Counted from the first letter of the stretch, positions 1-10,382 are shown. The stretch: DNA of 64,000 bases from Sphingomonas sp. 7/4-4 (GCF_027941955.1 NZ_CP115960.1:2790001-2854000); one strand, 5' to 3'. Notes: a model not told the origin generated them from the sequence alone. Translations and numbers: made by a program.

Positions 1-404
1 TGGTCCCACACCGCGTCGAAATCCGCGTCCCCGCCATAATAGGGATCGTGCACCGCCTGCCCCGCGCGGCCGGGCACGTGGTCCATCAGCAGCGCGATCC
101 GCGCGCTGCTCCGCGCCGGCGCCATCGCGCGCAGGTCGCGCAGATTCTGCGGATCGAGCGCGAGGATGTAATCGAAGCCGGTAAAGTCCGCATCGCGCAC
201 CGCCCGCGCGCGCAGGCCCGAAATGTCGATCCCGTGGCGGAGCGCCACTGCCCGGCTGCGCGGATCGGGTGCATGGCCCGCGTGCCATCCGCCGGTCCCC
301 GCCGAATCCGCCACCGCCTCCAGCCCCGCGCGCGCCGCCGCATCGCGAAACGCCGCCTCGGCCAAAGGCGAACGGCAGATATTGCCGAGGCACACGAACA
401 ACAA
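1..404 (-). CDS. Low-molecular-weight protein-tyrosine phosphatase (3' end cut by window edge)
   Basis: Cytoplasmic phosphatase of the LMW-PTP family, which hydrolyses phosphotyrosine through a cysteinyl-phosphate intermediate. The P-loop VCLGNICRS (C-x5-R, Cys at about residue 5) lies at the extreme N-terminus, and the general-acid Asp is in HDPYYGG near residue 120, both as expected. About 134 residues are visible; the last 20-30 fall outside the window. No in-frame ATG exists before the P-loop, so the start is probably one of two adjacent TTG codons (404 or 401), or CTG at 419. It is divergent from the MFS gene that follows. Family assignment is firm, the start is not. Confidence 0.9.
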   Translation of the reverse strand, partial: MLFVCLGNICRSPLAEAAFRDAAARAGLEAVADSAGTGGWHAGHAPDPRSRAVALRHGIDISGLRARAVRDADFTGFDYILALDPQNLRDLRAMAPARSSARIALLMDHVPGRAGQAVHDPYYGGDADFDAVWD

Positions 405-490
405 AGACGGCGGACGCAGCGGAAATCCCCTCTTTCGTAAACGCGGTATGCTCGCTAGCCTGTACGAAAGACATATAAGGGAGAGAGTGG

Positions 491-2049
491 ATGGCCAGTT
501 CGAACGCGGCCGAAGCCGATCGCAAGGCGGGGCCCTATGCCTGGTATGTTCTGGTCATCCTGTTTTTCGTCTATGCGCTGAACTTCATCGATCGCCAGAT
601 CCTGACGATCCTCGCTCCGCATATCCGCCGCGATCTCGGGCTCAGCCACGCCGATATCGGCTTTCTCTACGGCACGGCGTTCGGCGTGTTCTACGCCCTG
701 TTCGGCATCCCGCTCGGCCGCCTTGCCGACAGCTGGCACCGCGTCCGTCTGATGACGGTCGGCCTCGCTTTGTGGTCGACGATGACGGCGGTCTCGGGCC
801 TGTCGCGCAGCGGCTTCCAGCTCGCCGCCGCCCGCATCGGCGTCGGCGTGGGCGAGGCGACTGCAAGCCCCTCGGCCTATTCGCTGATCTCGGACTGGTT
901 CCCCAAGCGCCAGCGCGCCACCGCGCTCGCAATCTATTCGGCCGGCATCTATTTCGGCGGCGGCTTCTCGCTGTTCCTCGGCGGCGCGATCGTCGACTGG
1001 TGGAATGCGGCCTACCCCGTCGACCCGCCCTTCGGGCTGGTCGGCTGGCAGGCGGCGTTCATGGCGGTGGGCCTGCCCGGCCTCGTCCTCGCGCTCCTGG
1101 TGCTGACCTTGCGCGAGCCGATGCGGGGCCAGTCCGAAGGGCTGACGGCGGCGCCGCACCCCGCGCCGTTCAAGAGCTTCCTCGAGGATCTGCTGACGAT
1201 CATCCCGCCGCTCACCTTGCTCGGCGCCGCCCGCAACGGCGCCAATGCGCTGCTTCGCAACCTCGTCATGCTCGCGCTCGTCGCCGCCGCGATCTACGCT
1301 TTGGTCCGGCTCGGCGAGCCGCTGCCGCAATGGCTCGCGGTCGGGATCGGCGTCTATGCGGTCTACAGCTGGTCGGCCGCGCTCCGCCACCGCGACGCGC
1401 CCACCTCCAGGTTGATCCTCGGCACCCCGGCCTTCCTCGCGGTCGTGCTGGCCTACGGCCTCAACGCCTTCCTCGCTTACGCCGTCGCCGGTCTCGCCCC
1501 CAGCTATGCCGTGCAGGTCTTCGGCATCACCAGCCGCGAGGCCGGGCTGTGGATCGGCGGCCCCGCTATCCTCGGCGGGTTCCTGGGCGTGACTCTGGGT
1601 GGGATCGCAGCCGATCGCCTGCGCCGCCGCTGGGCCTCGGGGCGGATCATGGTGATCCTGTTCGGCAGCCTCGCGCCGATCCCCTCGCTGATCATCGCCT
1701 TCACTACTGCCGACAAGGCGCTGTTCTACGCGATGCTGCCGCTCACCCAGATATTCTCGAGCTGCGCCCTGGGCGCAGCAGCCGCCGCGACGCAGGACCT
1801 CGTCCTCCCCGCATGCGCGGCACCGCCACCGCGGCCTTCTTCATCGGCACCACCCTGATCGGTCTCGCAATGGGCCCCTATCTGGCCGGCCGCGTCGCCG
1901 ATCTGACCGGCAGCCTGTCGACCGGAATCCTCTCGCTGCTGGTCACGTTGCCGCTGGCGGTGGCCGCCGCGATCACTGCCCTCCGCCTCGTTCCCGCCGC
2001 CGAGGCGAGCCGCGAAGCGCGGGCAAGGGAAGCGGGCGAGCCGCTCTAG
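491..2049 (+). CDS. MFS transporter, spinster-like (one-base frameshift near 1810)
   Basis: Inner-membrane major facilitator superfamily transporter; substrate not predictable. About 12 hydrophobic segments are present, helix 1 ends in NFIDRQ, and the conserved loop GRLADSWHR follows helix 2. ATG 491 has AAGGGAGAG upstream. The frame breaks at the C run 1807-1810: the last helices (starting RMRGTATAAFF) continue in the next frame to the stop at 2047-2049. Restoring one C gives a continuous protein of about 519 residues, so this is read as one gene carrying a one-base deletion, either an assembly error or a very recent mutation. Confidence 0.88.
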
Positions 2050-2204
2050 CCCCGCACACGCAGCCGCAGCCGCGCCATCATCATCCGCACATTCTCCAGC
2101 GGCCGCTCGAGCGCCTCGGCAATGTCCTCGGGCAAGCCACCCAGTTCGAGGCGGCTCCGCAGCTCGGTGATGTGGCTCTGGGTCCAGCGCTGATGTGCAA
2201 TCAT
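2046..2204 (-). CDS. Small hypothetical protein (52 aa)
   Basis: Not recognised as a named family. The 52-residue product is charged and helical-looking (LPEDIAEALERPLENVRMMM), consistent with a small HTH-like or coiled module. It is convergent with the MFS gene and their stop codons overlap (2046-2049). The chosen ATG is at 2204; an in-frame ATG at 2222 would add six residues, and neither has a strong ribosome binding site. Retained because the sequence resembles a compact SANT/HTH-like domain, but it could be non-coding. Confidence 0.5.
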   Translation of the reverse strand: MIAHQRWTQSHITELRSRLELGGLPEDIAEALERPLENVRMMMARLRLRVRG

Positions 2205-2376
2205 CCCGCGCCTATGCACCATACCAGGCGGCGAGGCGCGTTCAATCGGCGCGCAGGGCGGAACGGCGGCTTCCGACGGGAGAGAAGTGAACGCCGATAC
2301 GTCCTGGACGGACCCGCATTTCCCGTCTTGCGCCGCCTCCGCCGACGCGACATTCTCGCATCCGGGGAGAAGATTC

Positions 2377-3430
2377 ATGGCGAAATACATGCGATGCGCG
2401 GGCTTGCTGCTGGCGGCCGCGATGCTGGCCGTGCCGGTCGTCGCGCAGGCCCAGCGGTCGCGCACGATCGAGGTTCCGGCAGGCACGAAATGGCGGCACG
2501 CCGGCACCGGCATCATCGTCCCGCAATCGCTGGCGGGACTTCCCGGACCGGCATCACCGACAGCACTGCCGACGAAACCGACATCTTCCTCCAGTTCGGC
2601 GATCCGGAAACCACGTCGCTCACGGTGTATCTCTTCCGCCCCACGCTCGCCGACGTGCCCGTCTGGTTCGATCGGGTCGAGCCGCAGATCCTCGGCCGGG
2701 ACGTCTATGGCAAGGCGACTCCGAACAGCGACCCGGTCGCCTTCGCCCCGCCGGGCGGCGGCACCACTGCCGGCGCGCTCCGCCGCGTCTATGTCCCGGG
2801 CAAGCGCCCCTATACCGCCACCGGCGCGGCGATGCTGCCGCTCGGCGAATGGCTGGTCGCGGCGCGGTTGAGCTCGACCACGCTCGATCCCGCCGCGCTC
2901 GATGCCAGGCTACTCGAAGCGGTCACCGGCCTCGGCTGGCCGGCGCCTGCCGCGGACGCGAAGCCGGTGCCCGCCGCGGCGCCGATCCAGCCTTGCGCCA
3001 CGCCGCTGGGCTTCTCGAAAAAGGCGAAGCTCAAGAAACCCGATATGAGCACCTCGCTGCTCGGCGCGCTGGTGGCGATGGCGGCGCAGGATCCCGGCAT
3101 CAAGAAGACCTGGTCGAGGGGCCGACCGGCTTCTGCCGCGAAGGCGCGCCCGCGCTCGAATCGGCAACCTATCGGGCGCTGAACGGCAGCGAAGGCTATA
3201 CGATCGCGATGGGCGATGCCGGGCGGACGATCAGCGTCTATCGCGAAGTGAAGCTCGACAAAGGCGAGCCGGGCTATGCGGTGGCGCTCAACGACCTGTC
3301 GGTCACCTATGTCTTCCCGTCGTTCGACAAGCTGCCCGCGCCCGACAAGGTGATCGAGATGATCCGGAAGACAGCTCCGATCTCGTCCAACGCCCGCGGC
3401 TCGAAGGCCCTGAACATCAACCTGAAATAG
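2377..3430 (+). CDS. Secreted protein of unknown function (two one-base frameshifts)
   Basis: Begins with a clear Sec signal peptide (hydrophobic LLLAAAMLAVPVVAQA ending AQA), so the mature protein is periplasmic or secreted. I do not recognise the family. The frame changes twice, near 2542-2544 (C run) and near 3104-3112; both fit one missing base. Rebuilt, it is about 351 residues and ends SKALNINLK. Middle-region markers are TDIFLQFGDPE and LFRPTLADVPVWFDRVE; the last part contains EGPTGFCREG. GGGGAGAAG lies upstream of ATG 2377. It is convergent with the GH43 gene. Confidence 0.72.
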
Positions 3431-3446
3431 GCGCCGCAGTCACCGC

Positions 3447-5499
3447 TCAGCGCTCGCCAACCGCCACCACGAACCGTGCATGGTCCGCGCGGTCGGAGCG
3501 CGCGCCCGGGCTGGTCGCGGAGACTTGCCCGCTCGCCGGATCGACGGTCAGATAGCGGTTGGTCGCCAGCGACATCAGCATCGGCTCGCCATAGATCGTT
3601 TCCATCCACTGGAAGGTCTCGCCGACGCCTGCTTCGCCCGGCTTGACCCATGCGTCGCCGGTCGCGTTGATCGAGAGGTGCCCGCCGCCGAGCGCCAGCG
3701 CCACGCGCCCGGCTCCCATGCCGACGATCCGGAACCGCGCCGCCTCACCGCCGTCCTGCGCCAGAATTGAAGTCTCGTGCTCGGCCAGCGCCAGTTTCGT
3801 GCCCTGCAGCGTCAGCGTCACGGTCTTGTCCAGCGGGATCGGATGCATCAGCCCCTTCGCATTGGGCTCGGCCACCGTGAAACTGTCGAAATCGGCATAG
3901 CCCCCGCGCGTCCCGCCGCGTTGAACGCGAACAGCGCGTAGCGGATGCCCTGGAAGGTCTTGAGCTGGAACGCCATCGCGAACGGCTCGCCGATCGGCGT
4001 GAAGCTCCGCCCGTCGAGGCTGTAGGCGAAGCGCGCCTGCTCGGTCAGATAATCGGCATCCGCGCGCAGCCAGATCCGCTTGCCCGTGAACGGCACGCAC
4101 ACGCGCCTGTCGCCCAGCTGATCATGGAACTCGATCGCCAGCCCGCCACCTTCGCGCTTCACGCCGAGCGTCCGATACGGCAGCCCGAGCAGCGCCAGCC
4201 CCGCGACATCGCCGTCGCGCAATCCCCCGGTCTCGAGCACCGCCGTCGGCACCGAGCGCGGCCCGATCGCCCGCTGGGTCAGCGAATTGTGCGCCGCCAT
4301 GAAATCCGTGGCCGGCAGCGTGTGCAGCCGCAGATACCCGCGCCGCTCCTTCAGCGACCAGCGCGAATCGTCGGGCACATGGTTCCACTGCCACACCCGC
4401 CCCAGCGCCGGCCCTGAGAACGCATCGTCGCGCACATAAGGCGCGAACGGCTTCTGCTTCACGCCGGTCGCCGGCTTCAGCCATGTCCGCGGCGTCCGCC
4501 CCAGATTGCCCGGCAGCCCGAAATACGGCCAGCCGTCCTGCCACGTCACCGGCGACAGCCCGGTCAGCCGCCCCAGCGAATTGAAGTCGGTCATCAAGAA
4601 GCCCCAATACGCTCCTTGCGCCGTCTGGACCAACCCGCCCTGGTGGAGGACGTTGCGCCCCAGCGTCGTGGTCGGCGGCGCGATGTCGAACGGCGGTTTC
4701 GCCGCGCCGCGGTGGCGATAGCCGACCTCGCTCCCCAGCCCTCGTCGAGGCTGACCGCATGGTTCACTTCATAGGGTCCGTACGGCTTGTCGGCGCGCGC
4801 CATCGGCATGCGCATCCGCCCCGAATACCACGCGCTGGTGATGAAATAGCGCCCCTCGATCTTGTAGAGATGCGCGCCCTCGCCCATCCCCTGATCGGCG
4901 CGGATGATCACCCGCTCGCTCCCCGGCACCAGATCGTCGAGCGCCTGGTTGAGCTGCGCCATCCGCACTTCGCGATAGCCCCAGACGACATAGACCTTGC
5001 CGTCGTCGTCGAACAAAACGCCGAGGTCGTGGAGCGATCGCTTCATCGGCGTGCGCGTCCACGGCCCCGCCGGGTTGGTCGCGCGGAAGACCTGGGTGGT
5101 GTGCCCGTTGACGTTCGAGAAGATGTAGAACGTGCCGTCGTGATAGCGGAAGCTCGGCGCCCAGATCCCCTGCCCGTACATCTCCTTGCCGCCTTCGAGC
5201 CGCATGTCGGGGCCCAGATCCATCCGGTCGAAGGCGTAGCCGAGCAGCTCCCAGTTCACGAGATCGCGCGAATGGAGGATCGGCAGCCCCGGCATCGTGT
5301 GCATCGTGGTGCCGGTGAGATAATAGTCGTCGCCCACCCGGATCATGTCGGGGTCGGAGAACTCGTCGTAGAACAGGGGATTGGTGAAGGTGCCGTCGCC
5401 GCTGTCGGCGGTCCAGGTCCTGCCGGGCGTCTGCGCCGCCGCGGGCAAGCCGGCCAGGCACAGCAGCAATGCGATCCATAGCCGCGAAGCCCGAGCCAT
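3447..5499 (-). CDS. Secreted glycoside hydrolase family 43 (two one-base frameshifts)
   Basis: GH43 enzyme (beta-xylosidase/arabinofuranosidase type) acting on plant hemicellulose fragments, exported by a Sec signal peptide (IALLLCLAGLPAAAQT). The five-bladed propeller domain shows the catalytic-base region FSDPDMIRVGDDYYL near residue 50 and the catalytic-acid region MGEGAHLYKIEGRYF. A C-terminal beta-sandwich of the GH43 C2 type follows (GYLRLHTLPATDFMAAHNSL). ATG 5499 has an excellent AGGAGGGGA site; an upstream in-frame ATG at 5514 is less likely. The frame breaks at C runs 4733-4736 and 3912-3914, each one base short; rebuilt length is about 684 residues. It is divergent from the amidohydrolase. 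Confidence 0.9.
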
Positions 5500-5593
5500 A
5501 TTCCCCTCCTGCATGGTAGCACAGCGCTATTGAGGGTGCCGCGAAACTGTCAATCGAATTATCAGACTATTGGCAATCAAGGGGAGAGACACG

Positions 5594-7141
5594 ATGTCCC
5601 AGCGTCTGACGCGCCGGCAGCTGATCGGCGGAGCCGCGGCGGCCGGCGGTCTTGCGAGCCTTCCCGGCCGTGCCGCGGCTCGCGCTCCGGCCTCGACATT
5701 GTTCCGCGAAGTCCTGCTCGTCGACGGCACCGGCGCCGCCCCGCGCCTGGCCGACGTGCTCGTCACCGGCGATCGGATTGCGCGGATTACTGCGCCCGCC
5801 ACCGCGACGCGCGTCACCGCCACCCGCATCGTCGCGGGCGAGGGCCGCGTCCTCGCGCCCGGCTTCATCGACACCCACAGCCACGGCGATCCGCTCGACG
5901 ATCTGTATGAGAGCTTCCTCGCAATGGGCGTCACCACGATCGTCCTGGGCCAGGACGGCAGCGGCCCGCGCATCGGCAAGGACCTCGACCTGCGCAGCTG
6001 GATGCACGCGGTCGATCGCGCCCGCATCGACGTCAACGTCGCCGCGCTCGCCAGCCACGGCACGCTCCGCCGCGCGGTCAAGATCCCCGACGCGGTCCGC
6101 CGCCCCGACGATGCTGCGCTCGCCCGCATGGCGGCCCAGCTCGAGGCCGAGCTCCGCGCCGGCGCGTTCGGCCTGTCCTATGGCCTCGAATATGTCCCCG
6201 GCATCTATTCGCAGACGCCGGAGCTGACCAATCTCGGCCGCGTCGTCGCGCGCCACGACGGGGTGGTGATGAGCCATATGCGATCGGAGAATGACGAGGA
6301 GATCGAAGCCTCGATCGACGAGCTGATCGCCTCCTCGCTCCCCGCCCGCCCGCACATCTCGCATCTGAAGGTCGTGTTCGGCAAAGGCGAGGCCCGCGCC
6401 CGCGCCCTGCTCGATTTCCTCGCCGCCAAGCGCGCGCAGGGCATCGGCCTCACTGCCGACGAATATCCCTATACCGCCGGCTATACCGGCATCGCGATCC
6501 TCTTCCCCGAATGGGCGCTGCCGCCCACCGATTATGCCGGAATCGTCGCGGCACGCCGGCAGGAATTGCGCGACTATCTCGAGAAGCGCATGCTCCGCCG
6601 CGGCGGTCCCGAGGCATTGCTGCTCGGCACCGCGCCCTATGCCGGCAAGACCCTCGCCCAGGCGGCGCAGGAGGCAGGCCTTCCCTTCCCCGATTTCCTC
6701 GTCAAGCTCGGCCCCCAGGCGGGGTCGGGTGCGCATTTCACGATGGACGAAGTGCTGCAGGACACGCTGATCGTCGATCCCCATGTCGCGATTTCGACCG
6801 ATGGCGGCCCCGGCATGCGCCATCCCCGCGCCACCGGCACCTATGCCAAATGGATCGAGCAATATGTCGTCCGCGACAGGAAGCTCCCGATCGAGGAAGC
6901 GGTCCGCAAGGCGACCGGCTTCCCCGCCGCCATCCTCCGCCTCGCCGATCGCGGCGTGATCCGCGAAGGCGCGCAAGCCGATTGCATCCTGTTCGATCCC
7001 GCAAAGGTGAAGGCGCGCTCCACCTACGTGAATCCCTTCGCGATGGCCGAGGGCTTCGATCTGGTGATGGTCAACGGCCAGCCCGCGTTCGAAGGCGGCC
7101 AGCGCATCGCCACCGCTGGACGCCTGTTGCGGGCGCGTTAG
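5594..7141 (+). CDS. N-acyl-D-amino-acid deacylase family amidohydrolase, exported
   Basis: Metal-dependent amidohydrolase of the D-aminoacylase group, cleaving N-acyl-D-amino acids or a related amide. The start TRRQLIGGAAAAGG is a Tat-like signal, so it probably folds before export to the periplasm. Family markers are the metal-binding DTHSHGDP after a beta-sandwich start, SHMRSEND, HISHLKV, and STDGGPGMRHPR. 515 residues, intact. ATG 5594 has AAGGGGAGAGA upstream and was preferred over an ATG at 5570. The stop codon overlaps that of the convergent asparagine-synthetase-like gene. Confidence 0.9.
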   Translation: MSQRLTRRQLIGGAAAAGGLASLPGRAAARAPASTLFREVLLVDGTGAAPRLADVLVTGDRIARITAPATATRVTATRIVAGEGRVLAPGFIDTHSHGDPLDDLYESFLAMGVTTIVLGQDGSGPRIGKDLDLRSWMHAVDRARIDVNVAALASHGTLRRAVKIPDAVRRPDDAALARMAAQLEAELRAGAFGLSYGLEYVPGIYSQTPELTNLGRVVARHDGVVMSHMRSENDEEIEASIDELIASSLPARPHISHLKVVFGKGEARARALLDFLAAKRAQGIGLTADEYPYTAGYTGIAILFPEWALPPTDYAGIVAARRQELRDYLEKRMLRRGGPEALLLGTAPYAGKTLAQAAQEAGLPFPDFLVKLGPQAGSGAHFTMDEVLQDTLIVDPHVAISTDGGPGMRHPRATGTYAKWIEQYVVRDRKLPIEEAVRKATGFPAAILRLADRGVIREGAQADCILFDPAKVKARSTYVNPFAMAEGFDLVMVNGQPAFEGGQRIATAGRLLRAR

Positions 7142-8684
7142 GTGCCGCGCGTATCGAAGAACGCGAACACCTTGAGCGCCCGGAACAGTCCCTCGAAGAC
7201 AGGCTTTTCGAGGCCGAAGACCGGGGATTCGAGCGCGCTCGCAATCGCCCGATGCTCGATCTGCGGCACCGCGCATAACGGGCTGGCCCGCACCATCCCG
7301 AGCAGATAGTCCCGATTCTCCTCGATGCCGCGCCGCGCGACGGCACCGAAGCTCTCCTTCTTGTAATCGGTCTCGTAGACCGGGTTGCCGAGCGCCCGGG
7401 TCAGCGCTTTTCGCAGCAATGTCCGGTCGCGCCGATATGCATAAGGCAGGCACGAGACGAAGCGCGCCAGGGACGTGTTGATATAGGGATAGACCGGCCA
7501 GAGCCCGAAGCGAAGGACGCGCTGCGATCGTGCCGCGGCGCTCTGCCAGCAGGAGGGCTGCAGCCACGACATGGGATAGTCGCTCGCGAGCAGGTGCGCC
7601 CGCTGCAGGCCCTCCTCCGAAAGGAACGGCGATGCCCCGTCCGGCTGCGCGCTTTCTTCCTCGCCTTCGTAGACGGTGTACAATTCGTCGCCCCCGAAGC
7701 CGGAGATGAGCGTGTCCATCCCGGCCGAACGCAGTGCGGCGAACAGGATTTCGAAGAGCTCCGGATAATTCTCGTCGTCCGGCAGCACGTTGAAGCCCAG
7801 CCGGCGGGCGGTGCCGGGCGCGAAGGGGCGAACCGGTCGGCGGGCACGACCAGATCGTCGAAACCGGCGCGGTCGATGATGAGGCGGCGGCGCGCGTCCT
7901 GCGCGCGGCCCATGTCGCCGCGAAAGCGTGCCCCGGCACTCAGCAGGGTGCCTCCGATCGCCTCGGCGGCGGCGAGCGCGGTGAGCGCCGAATCCATCCC
8001 GCCGCTCACTTCGACCGCTACGTTCGCGGACGACAGCGGCCGCGCCGCGATTATCGCCGAGACGGTGTCGAACAATGCCGTTTCCAGATCGGCTCCCTGC
8101 ACGATCTCCTGCGGTCCTTCATACGCGATGGCCGCCGGATAGCGCACCTCCAGGCCCGCCGGGCTGACGGTGATCGTGGAATCGGCCGTCACGCGGTGCA
8201 GGCCCTCGACCACGGTGCGCGTGTCGTAGACCGATCGCCCGGCAATCTGGGCAAGCACGATATCGAGCGCCGGGCGGACCGATATCCTGCCGAGCAGGCG
8301 GGCATAGTCCCAGTCGATCAGGACCGTGCCGCCGCTGGCGTGGACATAAGCAGGCACCGACACGAGCGGCGAAGCGCTGTACCGGACGAGCGATCCACGC
8401 CGATCGAGGAGCAGGACGGCGAAATCGAGCGGATAGTCGCGCATCGCCGCAAGCGCGGCGTCGATCTCCGCATCCTCTGCCTGACGATATTCGCCCGACG
8501 CCGCTTCGCCGTCACAGGAGCGTTCGGACGCGAGGACGACCACGCGGCCGGGGCTGGCCAGCACGCGCCAAACTACCATCCGATGATCGAGCGGGCGGAC
8601 GAACGAGCTGCCAAAAACAAGCGCCCCGTCTGCGATCTCGCAGGGGGCGCTTAGGTCACGAAAGTCGAGATCGGCCTGGAACAT
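7138..8684 (-). CDS. Asparagine-synthetase-like ATP-dependent enzyme (lasso-cyclase-like; one-base frameshift)
   Basis: ATP-pyrophosphatase of the asparagine synthetase B superfamily. The PPi-binding loop VSGGMDS is at residues 226-232, and GFGGDELY and ETDYKKESFG follow in the C-terminal domain. The N-terminal Ntn-like domain starts MFQADLDF and has no Cys at position 2, so it cannot use glutamine as AsnB does. This is the state seen in lasso-peptide cyclases (McjC type), which adenylate a side-chain carboxylate. The frame breaks at the G run 7825-7828; adding one base gives about 515 residues with a smooth join (ADRFAPFAPGTARRLGFNV). It lies 24 bases downstream of a 49-residue peptide gene. 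No leader peptidase B or transporter of the classical lasso type is present. Confidence 0.85.
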
Positions 8685-8708
8685 GCCGACCGAGCCCGTT
8701 TGTCTGTA

Positions 8709-8858
8709 TCAGCCGCGGGACCCGAAAACGGCGTCTTCACCTTCGAAGACCTTGGCCGGGATCGGACGCGCGTTCGAACGAACGCCGCCACGGGCCAGCA
8801 TCTGATCCAGATTGTTCAGGCGGACGCGCAGCTCATTGGACTTGACGGGAACATTCAT
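8709..8858 (-). CDS. 49-residue peptide, candidate RiPP precursor
   Basis: Short ORF with a good ribosome binding site (GGAGAAA, seven bases before ATG 8858), on the same strand and 24 bases upstream of the asparagine-synthetase-like gene. The product has a charged, leader-like first half (MNVPVKSNELRVRLNNLDQM), a central GG (residues 24-25) and a Gly/acidic-rich tail (KVFEGEDAVFGSRG). A short peptide before a cyclase-like enzyme is the arrangement of ribosomally made, modified peptides. It lacks lasso hallmarks: no Thr two residues before a Gly1 core with Asp/Glu at ring position 7-9. No homologue is recognised; function is inferred from context only. Confidence 0.6.
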   Translation of the reverse strand: MNVPVKSNELRVRLNNLDQMLARGGVRSNARPIPAKVFEGEDAVFGSRG

Positions 8859-9063
8859 GACTTTCTCCAATCGCTAGACGCCGGTTCCTCACATCTTTCG
8901 GCGCAAGTCAAAGGCTGAGCCGCACGGAACAGGGGCGCAAGGAGAAGAAGTCGAAGCGTTCCTTTTTGTAGACCAGTTGCCCAGTCAGGCATTCCGCCAA
9001 AATTTATTCTCGTCCGAGCTGCTTACCGTTGTTTAGTGTGGGATCAGCGCCTTGTCCTCAGCT

Positions 9064-9585
9064 TCACTGACCGTTGCGCATGTCTTTGTCGCTGAGTTTC
9101 GCGTCGCCGCCCCGCAACCGCTGAATCTTGGTGATTTTTCCGTCAGCCACGTCGTAAGCAACCGCGTCATAGGACCAGCAGCAGTCTGGAGGGGGCGTTC
9201 GGCCCCAGCTCGCGAGAGAACTGAAATACTCGATGAACAACAGTCGCCCGGTCGAGGAATAGCCGGATACCATTTTAAATTGGACACCCGGCGCCACGAG
9301 TTTCTTTCCGAATGAAGCCATCCATTCACGTTTGCTGGAGGCAACCCGCCGCCCTTCCTCATATACCTGAAGATCGTCAGCCAGCAGGCCAGCATAGGCG
9401 ACGGCGTCTTTTCGCAATAAGGCATTTGCCAGTTTGGTGCCCAGATCCGATTGACCGGGCAGCGAGGGCGGTGGTGGAACCTGCGCATGAGCAGTGGTCG
9501 CTCCTGCCGAGGCTACAGAAACGATCGCGGCCAGACAGAGCGTTCGCGCATATTCACGTACAGCAATTAGTCTGTTACGAGGCAT
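9064..9585 (-). CDS. Secreted NTF2/SnoaL-like domain protein
   Basis: 173-residue protein with a Sec signal peptide (LCLAAIVSVASAGATTAHA) and a body resembling the cone-shaped NTF2/SnoaL/DUF4440 fold: LANALLRKDAVAYAGLLADD, then EYFSSLASWGR and a final strand pair YDVADGKITKIQRLRGG. Such domains bind small molecules or act as lipoprotein-like partners; no catalytic residues can be assigned. ATG 9585 is preceded by GGAGGG. It sits 71 bases after the HExxH gene and 205 bases before the peptide gene, all on the minus strand, so it may belong to the same unit. Confidence 0.65.
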   Translation of the reverse strand: MPRNRLIAVREYARTLCLAAIVSVASAGATTAHAQVPPPPSLPGQSDLGTKLANALLRKDAVAYAGLLADDLQVYEEGRRVASSKREWMASFGKKLVAPGVQFKMVSGYSSTGRLLFIEYFSSLASWGRTPPPDCCWSYDAVAYDVADGKITKIQRLRGGDAKLSDKDMRNGQ

Positions 9586-9656
9586 AAAAGAACCCTCCGA
9601 AGCATGATGGAAAAGAGCAGATACGCCATTCTGTCCGAACAGCGTATCATTCGCGT

Positions 9657-10382
9657 TCAGCAAACCTGATAACCGTATGTCGGCGTGAACCCGCTTGCAG
9701 ATCTATTCATTAATGCCTGGATGGCTCGGCCAACCGTATTGGCGCGTGCCTCGTTCTCCTTGAATTGATCGCTGTTAGGGTACTGTGCGACTTGCTGCTC
9801 GTAGGTGAGCCCTGCACCGGCGCCAGTAACATATGCCTCCCATAGCTGCTTGTTGTAGGTTTGCATTGCGTTCAGAGTATGAGCTATTTCATGCGCGACC
9901 AAATAGGAGATGCCGTTCGGTAAACTTGCACCTGCATAGGCCTTAACCGCTGTCGCATTGAGACTCACCGGAACACTGTTTCCGTCAGTCGTCCCATGGT
10001 AGTTGGCGCCTGCTCGGCCCTCCCCAAAATTCTGGGTCGTGATCGAGAATTTGAGGTTATTGATAATGCTATAGAGTTCCCGCCCTGTCACGTTTCCAAT
10101 GCAGGGGATGCTATGCGTCCCAGTCAGAATCGGAATGGCTGCTCCCGTGTGATATAGGGCTATAAGTTCCTGTTTGAACTTTTGAGCTACAACCACGATT
10201 TCATCGTCTGACGCAGCCGGTTCAACTGTCACGCTCGCATTCGCTTTAGCCTGAGATCTCTGTGCGAACTGGAGTGCACCACCGTCGGTAGACGGACCGG
10301 GGGTCGGATTGGTTTGATTGCCGATTGTGACCACATCGGGCTTTGCAATTACAATGATTTCGTTCGAATCTGGCATTTTCAT
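9657..10382 (-). CDS. Putative HExxH zinc metallopeptidase
   Basis: 241-residue protein with a zinc-protease motif HEIAH at residues 164-168 and a downstream acidic stretch KENEARANTVGRA that could give the third (gluzincin-type Glu) ligand. There is no signal peptide. The N-terminal third is low-complexity and carries two TonB-box-like strings, EIIVIA (residue 8) and EIVVVA (residue 61). The gene is visibly less GC-rich than its neighbours, which suggests acquisition. ATG 10382 has GAGGAGAAC directly before it. It might process the peptide encoded at 8709-8858, or be an independent secreted or imported effector; neither can be shown here. Confidence 0.65.
   Translation of the reverse strand: MKMPDSNEIIVIAKPDVVTIGNQTNPTPGPSTDGGALQFAQRSQAKANASVTVEPAASDDEIVVVAQKFKQELIALYHTGAAIPILTGTHSIPCIGNVTGRELYSIINNLKFSITTQNFGEGRAGANYHGTTDGNSVPVSLNATAVKAYAGASLPNGISYLVAHEIAHTLNAMQTYNKQLWEAYVTGAGAGLTYEQQVAQYPNSDQFKENEARANTVGRAIQALMNRSASGFTPTYGYQVC

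Noticed and set aside
491..2049. MFS gene and other broken genes as true pseudogenes
   Set aside because: The same one-base-short pattern affects essential genes such as nrdB and folK, so assembly error is the simpler explanation.
8709..8858. Assignment as a canonical lasso peptide
   Set aside because: No Thr two residues before the core, no Gly1 with Asp/Glu at ring position 7-9, and no B-type leader peptidase gene nearby.
8700..8918. 72-codon plus-strand frame overlapping the 49-residue peptide gene
   Set aside because: No ribosome binding site, and the opposite-strand peptide ORF has one and lies in line with the AsnB-like gene.
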